Positions 12,051-23,282 of a stretch of 64,000 nt of DNA are shown here, piece by piece. This stretch comes from Phyllostachys edulis. Its lineage: Eukaryota > Streptophyta > Magnoliopsida > Poales > Poaceae. The stretch is from assembly GCA_036346405.1 (NCBI GenBank), contig CM070550.1:14852115-14916114 (forward strand). Reading direction: 5' to 3'. Within the stretch, counting starts at the first letter, position 1. Every line of letters begins with the position of its first letter. A model generated the notes under the pieces. It was not told the origin of the DNA, did not search any database, and saw only the letters and a program-made list of their open reading frames with translations. Both the position numbers and the translations under genes were made by a program.

Positions 12051-12170
12051 GGAACCGTCTGTGATAAACATCCAGTATAGCATGTTTTGTAGTAGTGCCT
12101 CCATCCATTTGGAACTGTCTGTGATAAACATCCAGTATAGCCTGTTTTGTAGTAGTGCCTCTGTCCATTT
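12051..12170. repeat. 60-bp tandem duplication spanning the CACTA-1 right terminus
   Basis: 12051-12110 and 12111-12170 are direct copies differing at about four or five positions. Each contains the last part of CACTA-1, the terminal gttttgtagtagtg, the target triplet cct and about ten bases of flank ending in tccattt. Confidence 0.9.
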
Positions 12171-12800
12171 GTTTTTGTTGCTTGGCAACATTTCTGGAGA
12201 CAGACTAGATCATCATCGTTTTCATCAGTACACATATTTGCTCGCCCCAGTTTTGTGTAGACAAATGCAAGTTCAGACATGGATCATCGCTGCATGGGAC
12301 TATGCGGGATAGTTCATCTTTGGCAGGGCCGTACGGAAGAATTTGGGGCCCTGTGCTAAAACAATGACATGCAACGGTTTACTAATACCACAACAGCAGC
12401 TTGCCAATATTCTAATGTCCATTTAAAACGTAGAAATTCGTCATGAATTTTGTAATAATTTAACATAAAACACTTCAATTTCTACGGAAAGTTAGAAAAA
12501 TAATTATTGTGTTCCAAACGGGGTTTCATTTTGCAAAAGAAAAGACAATGGTTGACAAACACTCATCATTCTCACACAGGAATGTATTATCGTTAGAGAA
12601 GTACTCTAAATGAAGGCATGGTGTGTACCTTCAAAGAACTTAAGGAAAATGCCAAGACAAAGAGATGAAAGCAGAATTAATGTAGCGCGGTTCAACACCA
12701 CTAACATTGAATTCAAGCTTCTTTAGTGCTAACAATGGTCAAATTCCAGAATAACTGTAGTATTTGAGTTATCACCTAGTACTTAAGTGCCTATATAATA
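12171..12800. other. Intergenic DNA, no gene recognised
   Basis: No supported gene. About 12,310-12,360 (ggggccctgtgctaaaac) resembles a transposon edge, but no partner end was found. Confidence 0.4.
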
Positions 12801-13078
12801 CTCCCTCCGGTTTACAAAAATAAATTGTTTTGGATATCGACACAGCACCCAAAATATAATTTTGACAACTAATTATTATTGTAATATATATTTGTAAAAC
12901 TCAATAAAATTATAATATTATGAAAGTACTTTTCGAGACGAATATACACGTGTGATTTCTATGTTTCCAATCTACATATTAAAAAAAATATCGATAAGCC
13001 AAAGTTTTTTCTCTCTAAAGTTTAATTGCACGTATTACAAAACGACTTGTTTTGTGAACTAGAGGAATTTAAAATATG
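12801..13078. mobile_element. Stowaway-like MITE
   Basis: The left end CTCCCTCCGGTTTACAAAA follows a TA dinucleotide and carries the CTCCCTCCG start typical of grass Stowaway (Tc1/mariner-type) MITEs. The right end, read in reverse complement (CCTCTAGTTCACAAAACAAG), matches it imperfectly. The interior is AT-rich and non-coding, and the size of about 0.28 kb fits the family. The right terminus is degenerate, so that boundary is approximate. Confidence 0.6.
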
Positions 13079-13099
13079 CCCCCCTAATTGGGTGGGGGT

Positions 13100-13121
13100 T
13101 GACGTCACCCTCGTATATATA
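13100..13121 (+). promoter_or_regulatory. Candidate promoter: TGACGTCA plus TATATATA
   Basis: A perfect TGACGTCA palindrome (13100-13107, a bZIP-type site) is followed six bases later by TATATATA (13114-13121). No protein-coding exon is recognisable downstream, so this may be chance or the remains of a gene or non-coding transcript promoter. Confidence 0.25.
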
Positions 13122-15415
13122 CGGGCCTGATCTTTGGTAATCATCGCGGTTGGCCAGAACTTTACCCTGTCTGAAACTGGTTATGCTGTACTATATGAGT
13201 TATCCCCTTCCTTAATCATGTAGAAGCAGAAACATCAAACAACATCCTTCGCATATCTGTAATGTACATTTCCATTGCCCCGTAGGCTAGCATACTACCA
13301 CTACTACTACTATATAGAGTAGTACTAGGAGGAGAGCGCTAGTACTAGGGTGACCTCCAGATTCTCCAGTCCACCATTGCTAATTAAGGTCTTAAGGAGG
13401 AGGAGATTGGTGGTGTCGCCTAAAGCGACATCTTTATGTACAAAATCACAAGCAGTACGTCATGTTCTCCTCGCGAGATGTGAAGAAAGGGGATACACAG
13501 AATGATTGATAGTATCAAGGATGGAGTACACTTGACTTAAATGTATAGTACATTAGATTACAGAAGAGGGTATGGACTATGGAGTAGGAAGAGTAGCTAT
13601 AAGGAAATAACTTGCTTGATACTGAAGGACTGACAATGGTGACGATGGAACAAGTGGCCGACATCCATCCAACATTATAGAGTTCATAAATAACAGTAAA
13701 TCACTTAACAAAAAGAGTCACGTTGACGCACGCAGAGGAAGGAGATCGTTCGTTTACATGAAGAACGCCACAGGATTCTCCAAGAGATCGTAGTATTCTG
13801 TTGCGGCTTTGGGCGGTTCGTACGATCAAATTACCCGGCGGTGCGCGTCGGCTCGCAGGTCCCGGCCGTTCTTGTCATACTTTGGGAGAAAACGTCGTTA
13901 CTCGGAGCAGATGGCGAATGCGGTGGGTGGGTGTGGGGTTGGTATTTTGGCACGTTTGGCGCTGCGCTCTAAATAGCCAAAGCGGTCTTCTATCTGTGAC
14001 AAATACGAATATAATATCTTGTTTGTGCATCAGAGGATTAGAGCCATCATGTCTGAACAATGTATTTGTGAACGGTGGTTGAAATTTTATGAACAGTATT
14101 TTGATACTATTTGAACACTGTATTAAGCATTATTTAAAACACTATTTAACACTAAAAAAATTCAGACGAAAACATTTTTTCTTTGAATTTTTTCTTCTGG
14201 CCTTTTTACTTCGCACACGTAACTTCAAATGTATACCAAAAAAAAAAAATTTCCACAAGTTTTTCACATGAAATCACAGTGCAACATAGCACACGCAGCT
14301 TCAAACTTGGATGTCAACCGTCGCCATTGCCACCCTTCGCTGCCCTCGGTGGATCGGCGAGTTGATGGATGGTGGTGACCTTATGCCCTTGCTACTAAGT
14401 TAGGTGTCGTCTACTTGCTCGAGTCGTTGTCGCAGTTTCGTTCTCGCATATTCGCACAAGAGTTGAAGGGTATGGTTACAATATTATATGATATGCATGC
14501 CAAGCTTTTCCCTTAGTTGGTATATAGACAAGTTTATCTAGCATATGATACAATATAACATTAAGAAATATCATCCACATTAAATCGATAAATTAACAAA
14601 GAATGTCATCTCTGGCAGTGTCTTCATGATACGCTCATAGAATAGGTCACATTCAAATAGAGTGCATAAAATTGGGTGCATGAAATAACACGCTTTCCTT
14701 TTATGTCTGATTTTCTATGTATTATCACATGTACAAAATGCAACACCAAGTATGACAATGGGTGTCCACGCTCCCGCACCAAGCATGGGTGCACATGCAC
14801 ACCCCGTCGCCGCCACCTCATCATATAGTGTTAAATACCATATTGATTCCTTTTCAATGTTTTGGACACTAATGGCAACACAACAAGAAGTGATGATGGG
14901 GATGACGATAATCTCCTTTAATTGATAACTTCAGGTAATCTCCTTCTTAGCTTACACATAAATGAATATGATAGTATATTGATATTGATGTTCAGTTTTG
15001 CTGAGTATAAAAGAAAACATTAGCTAATTCCTATTCTTTAGAAAAGGAAACAGTATATTGATCTTGTTGTTCTGTTTTGAAAATTAGCAGTCTTAAAATA
15101 ATTTCTAGTGTCTGCTCCAGTCCATATCAAGACTTTTTTTTTCCACCGAGGTTGAGACTTTGTGGTCCAGTGCACCAGTCTCGAATGCATGTTAGTGTTG
15201 AAACCTAGATTGCCGCCAATTTCGGTGGTCCTATCACCTAATTTTAGCGTTTAGTTTTCTATAGTTCTCAAATTTGTGTCCTGACTAGCAGTTAAAACCT
15301 TTATATTGAATGAATTGTCAGTAGGAACGCTACGAGAAAGGCTGTGGTTGGGTGAATACCGGGTTGAAGTCAATTGGCAGGAGATGCTACTGTTTTACAA
15401 TTGTTCTCTAACTGA
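13122..15415. other. Intergenic DNA, no gene recognised
   Basis: A moderately GC-rich patch (13,800-14,000) and AT-rich sequence contain only short frames of unlikely composition. The final triplet tga (15413-15415) is the left target duplication of CACTA-2. Confidence 0.4.
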
Positions 15416-15433
15416 CACTACTACAGGAAGCCA

Positions 15434-15830
15434 CATCACAGACGGTTCGAAACAGTCATCACGACGGTTTCGAACCGTCTATGTTTGTTGATGCGTGATA
15501 ACGAGGATATTATTACAGACGGTAAAAACCGTCGTGATACGAAATATCACGAGCGGTTTTACTAAAAACCGTCATGAAGGCTAGTATCACGAGGCAGTTT
15601 GGACTAAAACCGCTCGTGATCGAGAATATCACGAGCGGTTCTAAATAAAACGCGCTGCGTGATTTGTGAATATCACGGGCGGCTTTTATTTAGAACCGTC
15701 GTGATATTCTCGGATCACGCACGGTTTGTTTTGATAACCGTCTGTGATATTCTCGGATCACGAGATGGTTTTCGATAAACCGCTCGTGATACTTGCCTTC
15801 ACGACGGTTTAACAAAAACCGTCTGTGATA
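15434..15830. repeat. CACTA-2 left subterminal repeat array
   Basis: Alternating units occur mostly in the form atcacgagcggtt / aaccgctcgtgat, mixed with the CACAGACGG form seen in CACTA-1 and with indel variants such as ccgtcgtgat. Confidence 0.8.
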
Positions 15831-16039
15831 GCTCATTCCCTGACCACAATTTTGCTTTGTTTTCTGGCTAGCCTCGGGAATTGCTTGCCATGCCCTCTGA
15901 AAACAAGCATGCACAAAAACAGATTCATTAGAGATAATCAATTGTTAACAACTCAAAGTGATCATTACTCAAAATAAATTACAAAAGATCGCATTTGTTC
16001 AAGTATTGTCGCTATAATTACAAGCTGGATTACAATTGT

Positions 16040-18561
16040 TTACGTTGAGAGGTGTCGGCGGGTGATGCTCTCGGTTGGCGGAGTGAAACTCTCCATTATC
16101 GTTAATGATTTACGTGTTGATAAATGTCGAGCTTCCTCGAATGTCCTTGATCTCTTCCGCAATGAGTGAATCACATTGTAAATCCAAGACACATCGCTAC
16201 CAATTAAGAGTAAAGTGGTAAGCTATATATATTTAAATTTATAATTAGGAAATAATTATTTGAGATTGACAAACCTTAGGATCCTTCTTCCTAGCTCTAA
16301 GGATTAGTTGCATATGATAGCGACGTAGATTGCACATAACTCATCATCTTTTTCTTTGGCGACCTTTGCAAAAATAGAATTACATATATAGGTATAGTCG
16401 ATTCGAGACGCGTTATTATGAAGTATGATATAGGATTATCGTATTGTAGCGTCTTCAAAAATCCATCTGTGTGTTAGTTAGGCGCTCTTTCCATCGTATA
16501 TTCCTTTGTTGGCAACATAATTGATGAGCGACCTACATGATTCAAAAAGTTATCCTCGGCCATTTCAAGCGAATGAAGACTACAATAGAGTTATGTAAGG
16601 AGGAAATGAGCATACCTCTCGAGTATTCCTCTTAGAATCTTTGAAGTCGTGCTTGTTGCGGTTTAGGGAATCAAGGTATATCACATGGTTCCTCTTGGGT
16701 ATAATAACTAAAAGGATCGATGGTACCTACTCATGTATGTCGCTATAGTCATTAAACCTAAGTTAAGTCTTTGCGTATAAAGTACAAATGAAATTTGTAT
16801 AGCAAGTAGTGACACTTACCCACGGTTGTAGGGCACCACTATGTACTTCATGTTAAATCGACGAAGCAATGACCTCGTTATGTATTTCTCGGCGAAGGGC
16901 GAGTCTTGTTGGATGGTTTGCAACGATACCACATGTGGGTCGAGAAACCCACGGTTCTTTCCATTCCGGACATTTTTCAAAGATGTATCTATACATAAGC
17001 AATGAGTTGTGATATTTATCGGTATTACATGAATGTAGAACTTGATTATGCGCACTTACGATTGTCCAACATCGTAGAAGCGAGGCGTCGAGGCCAGCGA
17101 GGTTGAATAGTTCATATAAGTCGTTGAAGCCCACGACGAAGTACCTCGTCCGTTGAAGAAATGCTTGTCCTCGTGTCGGCGGTGATTCGATGTCGCAACC
17201 CTTCTTTTGGGTCTTGTCCAAGTACCGGGCATGCAAAGCTTGACAAGCAAATCCAGCGTGCATTATCTGCACGGAGCACTGCGGTTTTCGATGATGTAGT
17301 TCCGGGTATCGCGGACTTCCCGGACTTGGGAGGCGCTTTAACGTTCGTTGATTTCGATTTGGCCTTAGCGATTGGCGTCTTTTTGTGAGACGACTCGGGA
17401 ACCGACGTCGGCACGCTTTTTTTGTTCCTTGGCGTCTTCTCCACGGGAATCGAAGAGGTGGCCTTCGAGGCGAAACATGAGGTGGAGTCATCGAGGTCCG
17501 TTGGAGAGGAATGGTCGTGTCGGATTGTGGCACCTTCTGGGTCGAGGCGATGTCCTTCTTGGGCCATTTGGATAAAAGAGAGGGCGGCATCCCTAGTGTT
17601 GTGATCTCTTCGTTGGGCAAATCTTCACGGGGCGGCTCGAAATTGACATGTACCATATCCACTGGACCTGGCGTAACCGTCGCCACCGGGCACCGTCTTT
17701 GCCCGCCCTTCCTCATATGGATACGCCATCCCTACTGCTGACCTCAATACAAAGGACCCATCCATCCTCACTTGGAGCTTCTGGGCGTCGGCTCCTACAA
17801 AACGATCACGCAATTAGCTAAGGCGTCCTATAGGTCTATCTTTGGTGCATTCCATAGATGTACGTTACCTTGATGTCGCTCTATCGGTGTCGGACGTCGT
17901 CATGTTTACAATTATCTTGTGGACGCGAGCGCTACTCCGACGTCGAGGAGGACCGCCTCCCGAATTAGCGGGCGGCTTACACCACGGCTCATGAGTATAT
18001 CCATTTGACTCTGCAATCTTGCCATCTGTACTTGAAATTGGTTAGTAATCATCTGCACTAACCGGTTGTCGTGCTCGGCCTTGGATCCCTTCCTAGTCCT
18101 ATCGTGCGATGAGTCGTCCGCGAATCCATGACTCCAAGGTGCGTTAACCCCAAGGCCTCGCGTGCGACCGGATGCTCCTTGTTTCCCAAGGCCGTAGATA
18201 GTATATCCTTCTCCTCGCCTGCGCATGGAAGGAGTCTTGGGAAGCTTGGGCGATCAAGTCACGCCGCAAGAGGTCATCACGTTATTATAGGCACTATGAA
18301 GTTATGGACTTATTAACAACTTAGTAGTTCGACATATTTATCACACGTTGGGACACTTCTGGTCTCCGGGGTTTGTGAAGGAGATCTTTGCCGAAGACGA
18401 GACTTGTGCCCTCGCTTTTAGCACCCTTAGGGAACGCGAGTCTGTGACATCGAAACGGGTTCTCCTTCTCCGCCGCCCATTCCTCGTGTTTACCAGCGTA
18501 CCCATCGGTCTGCGAATGCATCTTGTAAGTGTGATTTCGGCAAAGACGGTGGCTCTGCCAT
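16040..18561 (-). pseudogene. CACTA-2 second gene (C48 peptidase-like), Transposase_24 domain deleted
   Basis: This is a relative of the CACTA-1 gene at 2,050-5,071. The ATG at 18559-18561 aligns with the CACTA-1 start codon, but about 0.5 kb (CACTA-1 roughly 4,520-5,065, holding Transposase_24) is missing. The frame passes almost at once into the region after that domain (KHEEWAAEKENPF, about 18,480). A coiled-coil-like stretch follows (QFQVQMARLQSQMDILMSRG, about 18,050-17,990), then a long low-complexity frame (17,716-16,853) and FVVGFNDLYELFNLAGLDAS (about 17,145-17,085). The His and Cys blocks of the peptidase are poorly preserved. Several frame changes are visible against the CACTA-1 copy. 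It is non-functional as a transposase. Confidence 0.7.
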
Positions 18562-18589
18562 CTCGCTTACTTGCTCTCGAGTGTAAATC

Positions 18590-19910
18590 TGAGAGGTTGA
18601 CTATAGAGATCAAGATGGCAAATGAAAAGTTGAATGAGCTCATCTGAGACTACTAACATTCCAAAGCATAAATATGAAACAATTAATCTCGGGAAGAAAT
18701 ACAGAGGTTGACTATAGAGATCAAGATGGCAAATGAAAAGTTGAATGAGCTCATACAGACTACTAACATTCCTTAATCCACGATCTTCTATTCTAACACT
18801 CCTAACACTCCTTAATCCACCACTTCTCTTGTGATCTTTGTATAGATAGAAACTAGTGATATAAATCTTTTGCTCGAGCCTATCTTTGCAGAGAGCCTAC
18901 TTCATCGAGCCCGACACCTTTGGAGTGTACCATCCGCTTCATGCCGTGGAGGATTGGCATGAAGCAAAGGTACACTCAAGTGTGTCGAGATCGACGAAGA
19001 AAATGCTAAGCAAAGGTTTAATGCTTCATGTACGTAAGACTAGCCTTTAATGAAGACATAGAACTAGAATCAAGTAAAATGATCGACGAAGGAAATGCTA
19101 AGCAAAGGTTTAATCCCAACATAGAAACAAAATAGAATCAAGTAAAACTTTCTTTTTGGATTGTTGTAAAAATGCGCTTTTAGCAAAATTTCAGAATTAA
19201 TCCCAACAAAATTTATTAGCATTAAAGCATAATTCCTAAAGAATTTAACACTCCTTAATCCACCAGCTTCTCTAAGGAAATGCGAGGAATCACAGCGGTT
19301 CTTAATAAGAACCGCTCGATTAAACTCTCACCAATAAAAGGTCTAGAGATTAACGATTGCACAGACACTATTCTAACATATTGATTGATGATATTATGTG
19401 CTCTCATAAGGAGAGTAGCTAAAGAACAAGTCTTTGCCATCTCAATCCTATTGTCTATACTCTTCATTAAATGAATATGATAATATAAATTCAAACTATG
19501 AGCTCTAAACAATACTTTGCTTAACTGTCAAATGATCTCAAGCTGTTAGCTAAAACAGATTAAACTTCGAACAAACAGAGGTTGACTACAGAGATCAAGA
19601 TGGCAAATGAAAAGTTGAATGAGCTCATCTGAGACTACTAGAAGAATCACAAACTAGTCAATACAACTGATCAATTTGCAATAGAACTATGAGCTCAACC
19701 GAAAGTAACCAATTAACGATTACATCATATTGACGGTAGCAAGTAATACAATAGAGCTCAAGTATGAACTAACTATCACATTCAATCTCGAGATAAGATG
19801 TAGTTCATCACGAGCATGTCAACAAAGCCCAGCGATCAATTTGCAATATCTTGATATTAGACTCGAAATCGAGAACTAATACGAGATCAAGGTATCAACT
19901 AGCACTTTAG

Positions 19911-20000
<90 letters not shown>

Positions 20001-20350
20001 AAGATCAACCGAATCGCCACAGAGGAGCAATACTCACGAGAGGATGCCGCACAAGAACTCACGGTGCACAGACACTATTCCAACATATTAATTGATGATA
20101 TTATGTGCTCTCGTAAGGAGAGTAGCTAAAGAACAAGTCTTTGCCATCTCAATCCTATTGTCTATACTCTTCATTAAATGAATATGATAATATAAATTCA
20201 AACTATGAGCTCTAAACAATACTTTGCTTAATCACAAATGATCTCAACTGCTAATCTAAAAACAGATTAAACTTCGATCAAGCAGAGGTTGACTACAGAG
20301 ATCAAGATGGCAAATGAAAAGTTGAATGAGCTCATACAGACTACTAGAAG
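18590..20350. repeat. Four dispersed copies of a roughly 60-bp unit in CACTA-2
   Basis: The phrase beginning gaggttgacta and ending gaatgagctcat occurs at about 18,593, 18,705, 19,579 and 20,286. The last two belong to the 0.7 kb duplication. The copies differ mainly just after gagctcat (ctgagactact against acagactact). Confidence 0.85.
19914..19997. repeat. (TA)n microsatellite, copy 1
   Basis: About 42 TA units inside the first copy of the 0.7 kb duplication. Reading frames of alternating Tyr-Ile here are artefacts. Confidence 0.97.
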
Positions 20351-20557
20351 AATCACAAACTAGTCAATACAACTCGATCAATTTGCAATAGAACTATGAG
20401 CTCAACCGAAAGTAACCAATTAACAATTACATCATATTGACAAGTAGCAAGTAATACAATAGAGCTCAAGTATGAACTAACTATCACATTCAACTCAATA
20501 TAAGATGAGTTCATCACGAGCATGTCAACAAAGACCACTGATCAATTTGCAACTAGC

Positions 20558-20560
<3 letters not shown>

Positions 20561-20630
<70 letters not shown>
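20561..20630. repeat. (TA)n microsatellite, copy 2
   Basis: 35 TA units, the counterpart of the tract at 19,914 in the second duplicate copy. Confidence 0.97.
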
Positions 20631-20633
<3 letters not shown>

Positions 20634-20702
20634 AAGATCAACCGAATCGCCACAGAGGAGCAATACTCACAGAGAGGATGCCGCACAAGAACTCACGGTG
20701 CA

Positions 20703-21040
20703 AGGAGGAGGCCAGTCAGGGGGAGAGGCCGATCTTGAGGAGGAGGCAATGCGTCGAGGTCGGAGGCGCCAATGTCGGGGTGGCGACACGGGAGGAGGAC
20801 GGGCGCCGAGGTCGAGGCGGCGGCGACGCCGGGCTTACTGGCCGGGAGGTGAACGGGCGCCGAGGTCGGGGCGGCACCGAGGTCGGCGCGCCGAGGTCGA
20901 GGCGGCGGGCAGAGGTCGGGGCGCCAATGTCGGGCGGCGACGCCGAGGTCGTGGTCGGCGGTGAAGGCGAGCCCTAAACCCTAGAGGAGGCGTAACGAGG
21001 CGAGAGCGTAAGGGCGGGAGAGGAAGTGAGAAGTGAGAGG
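20703..21040 (-). other. GC-rich leader-like region of the CACTA-2 second gene
   Basis: A G/C-rich, simple-sequence stretch (repeats of ggcgccgaggtcg type) lies between the tandem duplication and the internal promoter array. It corresponds to the GC-rich run at 6,280-6,380 in CACTA-1 and is probably the transcribed leader of the minus-strand gene. Its Arg/Gly-rich frames are compositional. Confidence 0.4.
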
Positions 21041-21230
21041 AAAACCCTAGCGTTTCCCGCCTTATAAAAAGTATATCACAGACGGTTTGTAATAAGAACC
21101 GTGCGTGATAATATATCACGCGGTTCTATTCTACAACCGCTCAGTGATATTATCACGCACGGTTCTTATTACAAACCGTCTCTGATATTATTATCACTGA
21201 TTTTGTATTATAAAACCGCTGCGTGATAAC
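21041..21230 (-). promoter_or_regulatory. CACTA-2 internal repeat array, putative promoter of the second gene
   Basis: Six or so subterminal-type units (21,074-21,230) stand in the middle of the element. On the minus strand they are followed by a TATA-like tttttataag (complement of 21061-21070) and CTAGGGTTTT (complement of 21041-21050). The position and order repeat those at 6,422-6,530 of CACTA-1. Confidence 0.6.
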
Positions 21231-21387
21231 CAAAACTCGATGACAATTTATGATATCCTCGACAAAACATAGTGAACTCGGTGAGACATAAATATCCTGA
21301 CAAAACATAGTGAATCCGGTGAGACAAGTATGATGACAATTATGACAAGTCCATATATATGAATTCTAACCTGGTGACAAGTATGAT

Positions 21388-21670
21388 GACAAGTCCATAA
21401 CAAGTTCATAACACATTTGACTTCATAATTTCATATCTAATTCAACTCAACTCCAAATCAAGTGAAACCAATTTTGATACTCCACATTACAATGTACGTC
21501 CACACATTGACATCAATATCAAATATGACAAGTCCATAACAAGTTCATAACACATTTGACTTCAAAATTTCATATCCAATTCAACTCAACTCCAAATCAA
21601 GTGAAACCAATTTTGATACTCCACATTACAATGTACGCCCACATTGACATCAATATCAAATATGACAAGT
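21388..21670. repeat. Tandem duplication of about 139 bp in CACTA-2
   Basis: Units starting gacaagtccataac begin at 21388 and 21527, with a partial third at 21664. The copies are nearly identical. They lie in the spacer between the internal array and the end of the TNP2 gene. Confidence 0.85.
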
Positions 21671-21782
21671 CCATAACACATCAACACATGACAATTTCAC
21701 GCTTGACATCAAAATATATGAGAGATTACAAGTCCATAACACATGATGTTATGGAATAAATTAATTACATTGGAGTAAATTC

Positions 21783-23282
21783 TTAATTAAGATATAGGCC
21801 TTCGTGATGATCGACGCGCATATAGCTAGCTTCCTCACTGGGTTCTTCCTCGAGCATAATGCCATTTCCGAAAGGAGGCAACTCGTCAAATTGATTGTAT
21901 TCTTCCTCGTCCACTACATTCTCAACTCCGACAATCCTCCTTTTTCCATGAAGAACTACGTGGCGCTTCTTATTTGCCGGGTTGGTTACATAGAAGACTT
22001 GAACAACTTGGTTAGCCAGTACGAATGGTTCATCTTTGTATCCGACACGTTCGAGGTCCACGGTAGTGACACCGTACTTGTCGACCTTCACCTGTGGGAG
22101 ATGGACCCAACGGCACCGAAATAGGGGGATCTTGAAAAGCACGTAGTCCAGCTCCCATATCTCCTCTATTTGCCCATAGTAGGAGCTCCTCATCCCATCG
22201 GTACTGAATGCATCTATGCGGACACCGCTGTTCTGGACTGTGCTCTTCCTATCCTGAGCTGCCGTATAAAATGTGTACCCATTTATGTCGTATCCTTGCC
22301 ATGCGACAATTGTAAATTGTGGCCCTCGTGCCAACCATAGCAGCGTATCATCACTTGATGACCTCCCAGTCATTCGCACCTTTAACCATTCGTTGAACCG
22401 ACGGTTGTGCTCTCTCGTGATCCAAACGCTCCTCTGAGTGCCAACGCAGCAATCTTGCCTCCTTTGGGTTCGCAAATAAATGCTTCAAACGTGGGATCAC
22501 AGGCAGATACCACAACATCTTAGCAGGAGGTCTTTGCTTCACCTTAGCGATGTTCGACGCTTGTATCGGGATGCTTTGCACACGGACATACATGCATGTC
22601 TGCATACTCTTTACGGTAGAGATACAATCGTTCGGACATGCATGTATTCTTTCTACTTCCATTCCCAATGGACAAATAACCTTCTTTGCTTGATAGGTGG
22701 TGCCGGGCAACACGTTTCCCCGTAGGATGTCCGCTAGGAGACCTAACAACGCCGTGAAACTCTTATCGAGACCAACCATTGCTTGCTTTCAATTTCAGCC
22801 AGCTCAAGCACGGTTGACAACCTTGTTTATTCCGGCTTGCAACCAGGGAACAAAGGTCTCACCGAGTCCTCCCTTAAGCCCTCAAATTTATAAAACTCTC
22901 TCTCAGTAGTTCTCTTACGCATCGCAGTAGCATCCGATCCAGATTGTCATCGTGTGACCTATCCTCATCAAAAGCAAGATATCCACATCCCAAGCATATC
23001 GTTGACTTCTTGGCGATGCCGTCATTACTAACTTCATGTGTAATAATCTGCTCTTCACCGTGGATCGGTCCAACATGTATACCCTTTTTGAAACCCTTCA
23101 ATCAAGTGCGCTTCTATTTGCGCGTTGTTAAACATCTTCATTACACGCAATCAATGCATAGACAAGACATAAAATTTATCCACTTCTTCAACATATCCCT
23201 TTCGGCGGCTCTTCTAAAAGCAACCACGCCATTAATGTACTCTTGACTCACATGGTTCACATCAGTACATCCGCCGATCCAT
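21783..23282 (-). pseudogene. CACTA-2 TNP2 transposase remnant with central deletion
   Basis: It begins at 23282 in the same N-terminal domain as CACTA-1 TNP2 and is recognisable through FNNAQIEAHLIEGF and CGYLAFDEDRSHDDN. After the Cys block (HACPNDC, about 22,640) and WYLPVIPRLKHLFANPKEAR it jumps at about 22,430 from RWHSEER straight into the region just before the DUF4216 domain. That domain is the best preserved part (22,475-21,783: EEIWELDYVLFKIPLFRC, YNQFDELPPFGNG). In CACTA-1 the missing part runs from about 9,311 to 7,623. The removed segment contains the whole catalytic core, so no active transposase can be made. The junction shares two bases (ac) with both parental edges. Confidence 0.85.

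Larger units (their letters stand above)
1449..12097 (-). mobile_element. CACTA-1, En/Spm-type DNA transposon
   Basis: The left end begins CACTACCACAAAGAGGG and the right end closes with ttttgtagtagtg, which is CACTACTACAAAA on the other strand. Both ends are flanked by the triplet cct (1446-1448 and 12098-12100), the 3-bp duplication typical of CACTA elements. Subterminal arrays of about 12-bp units (atcacagacggt and its complement) lie inside both ends. Two transposon genes, both broken, are encoded on the minus strand, so the biological 5' end is on the right. The 10.6 kb span includes the nested CACTA-3. The right terminus exists twice in tandem; the second copy would put the end at 12157, also followed by cct. 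Confidence 0.93.
19359..20702. repeat. Tandem duplication of about 0.7 kb in CACTA-2
   Basis: 19359-20065 and 20066-20702 are direct copies with a period of about 707 bp. Each starts gcacagacactatt and ends with aagaactcacggt, and each contains a (TA)n tract; the second copy is shorter mainly because its tract is shorter. CACTA-1 has a single related region near 5,590-5,735, so the duplication is particular to CACTA-2. Confidence 0.88.

Noticed and set aside
15434..15830. Regularly spaced repeats resembling a CRISPR array
   Set aside because: The units alternate in orientation, are 10-13 bp, vary in spacing and lie inside CACTA termini; the setting is eukaryotic.
16853..17716. A 287-residue frame taken at face value as an intact protein
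   Set aside because: Comparison with the CACTA-1 copy shows that its first two thirds are in a shifted frame; only the last part matches the family, so it is listed as part of a pseudogene.
20505..20977. Frames of 77-151 residues with Tyr-Ile runs followed by Arg/Gly-rich text
   Set aside because: They are products of a (TA)n tract and GC-rich simple sequence, with no conserved protein features.
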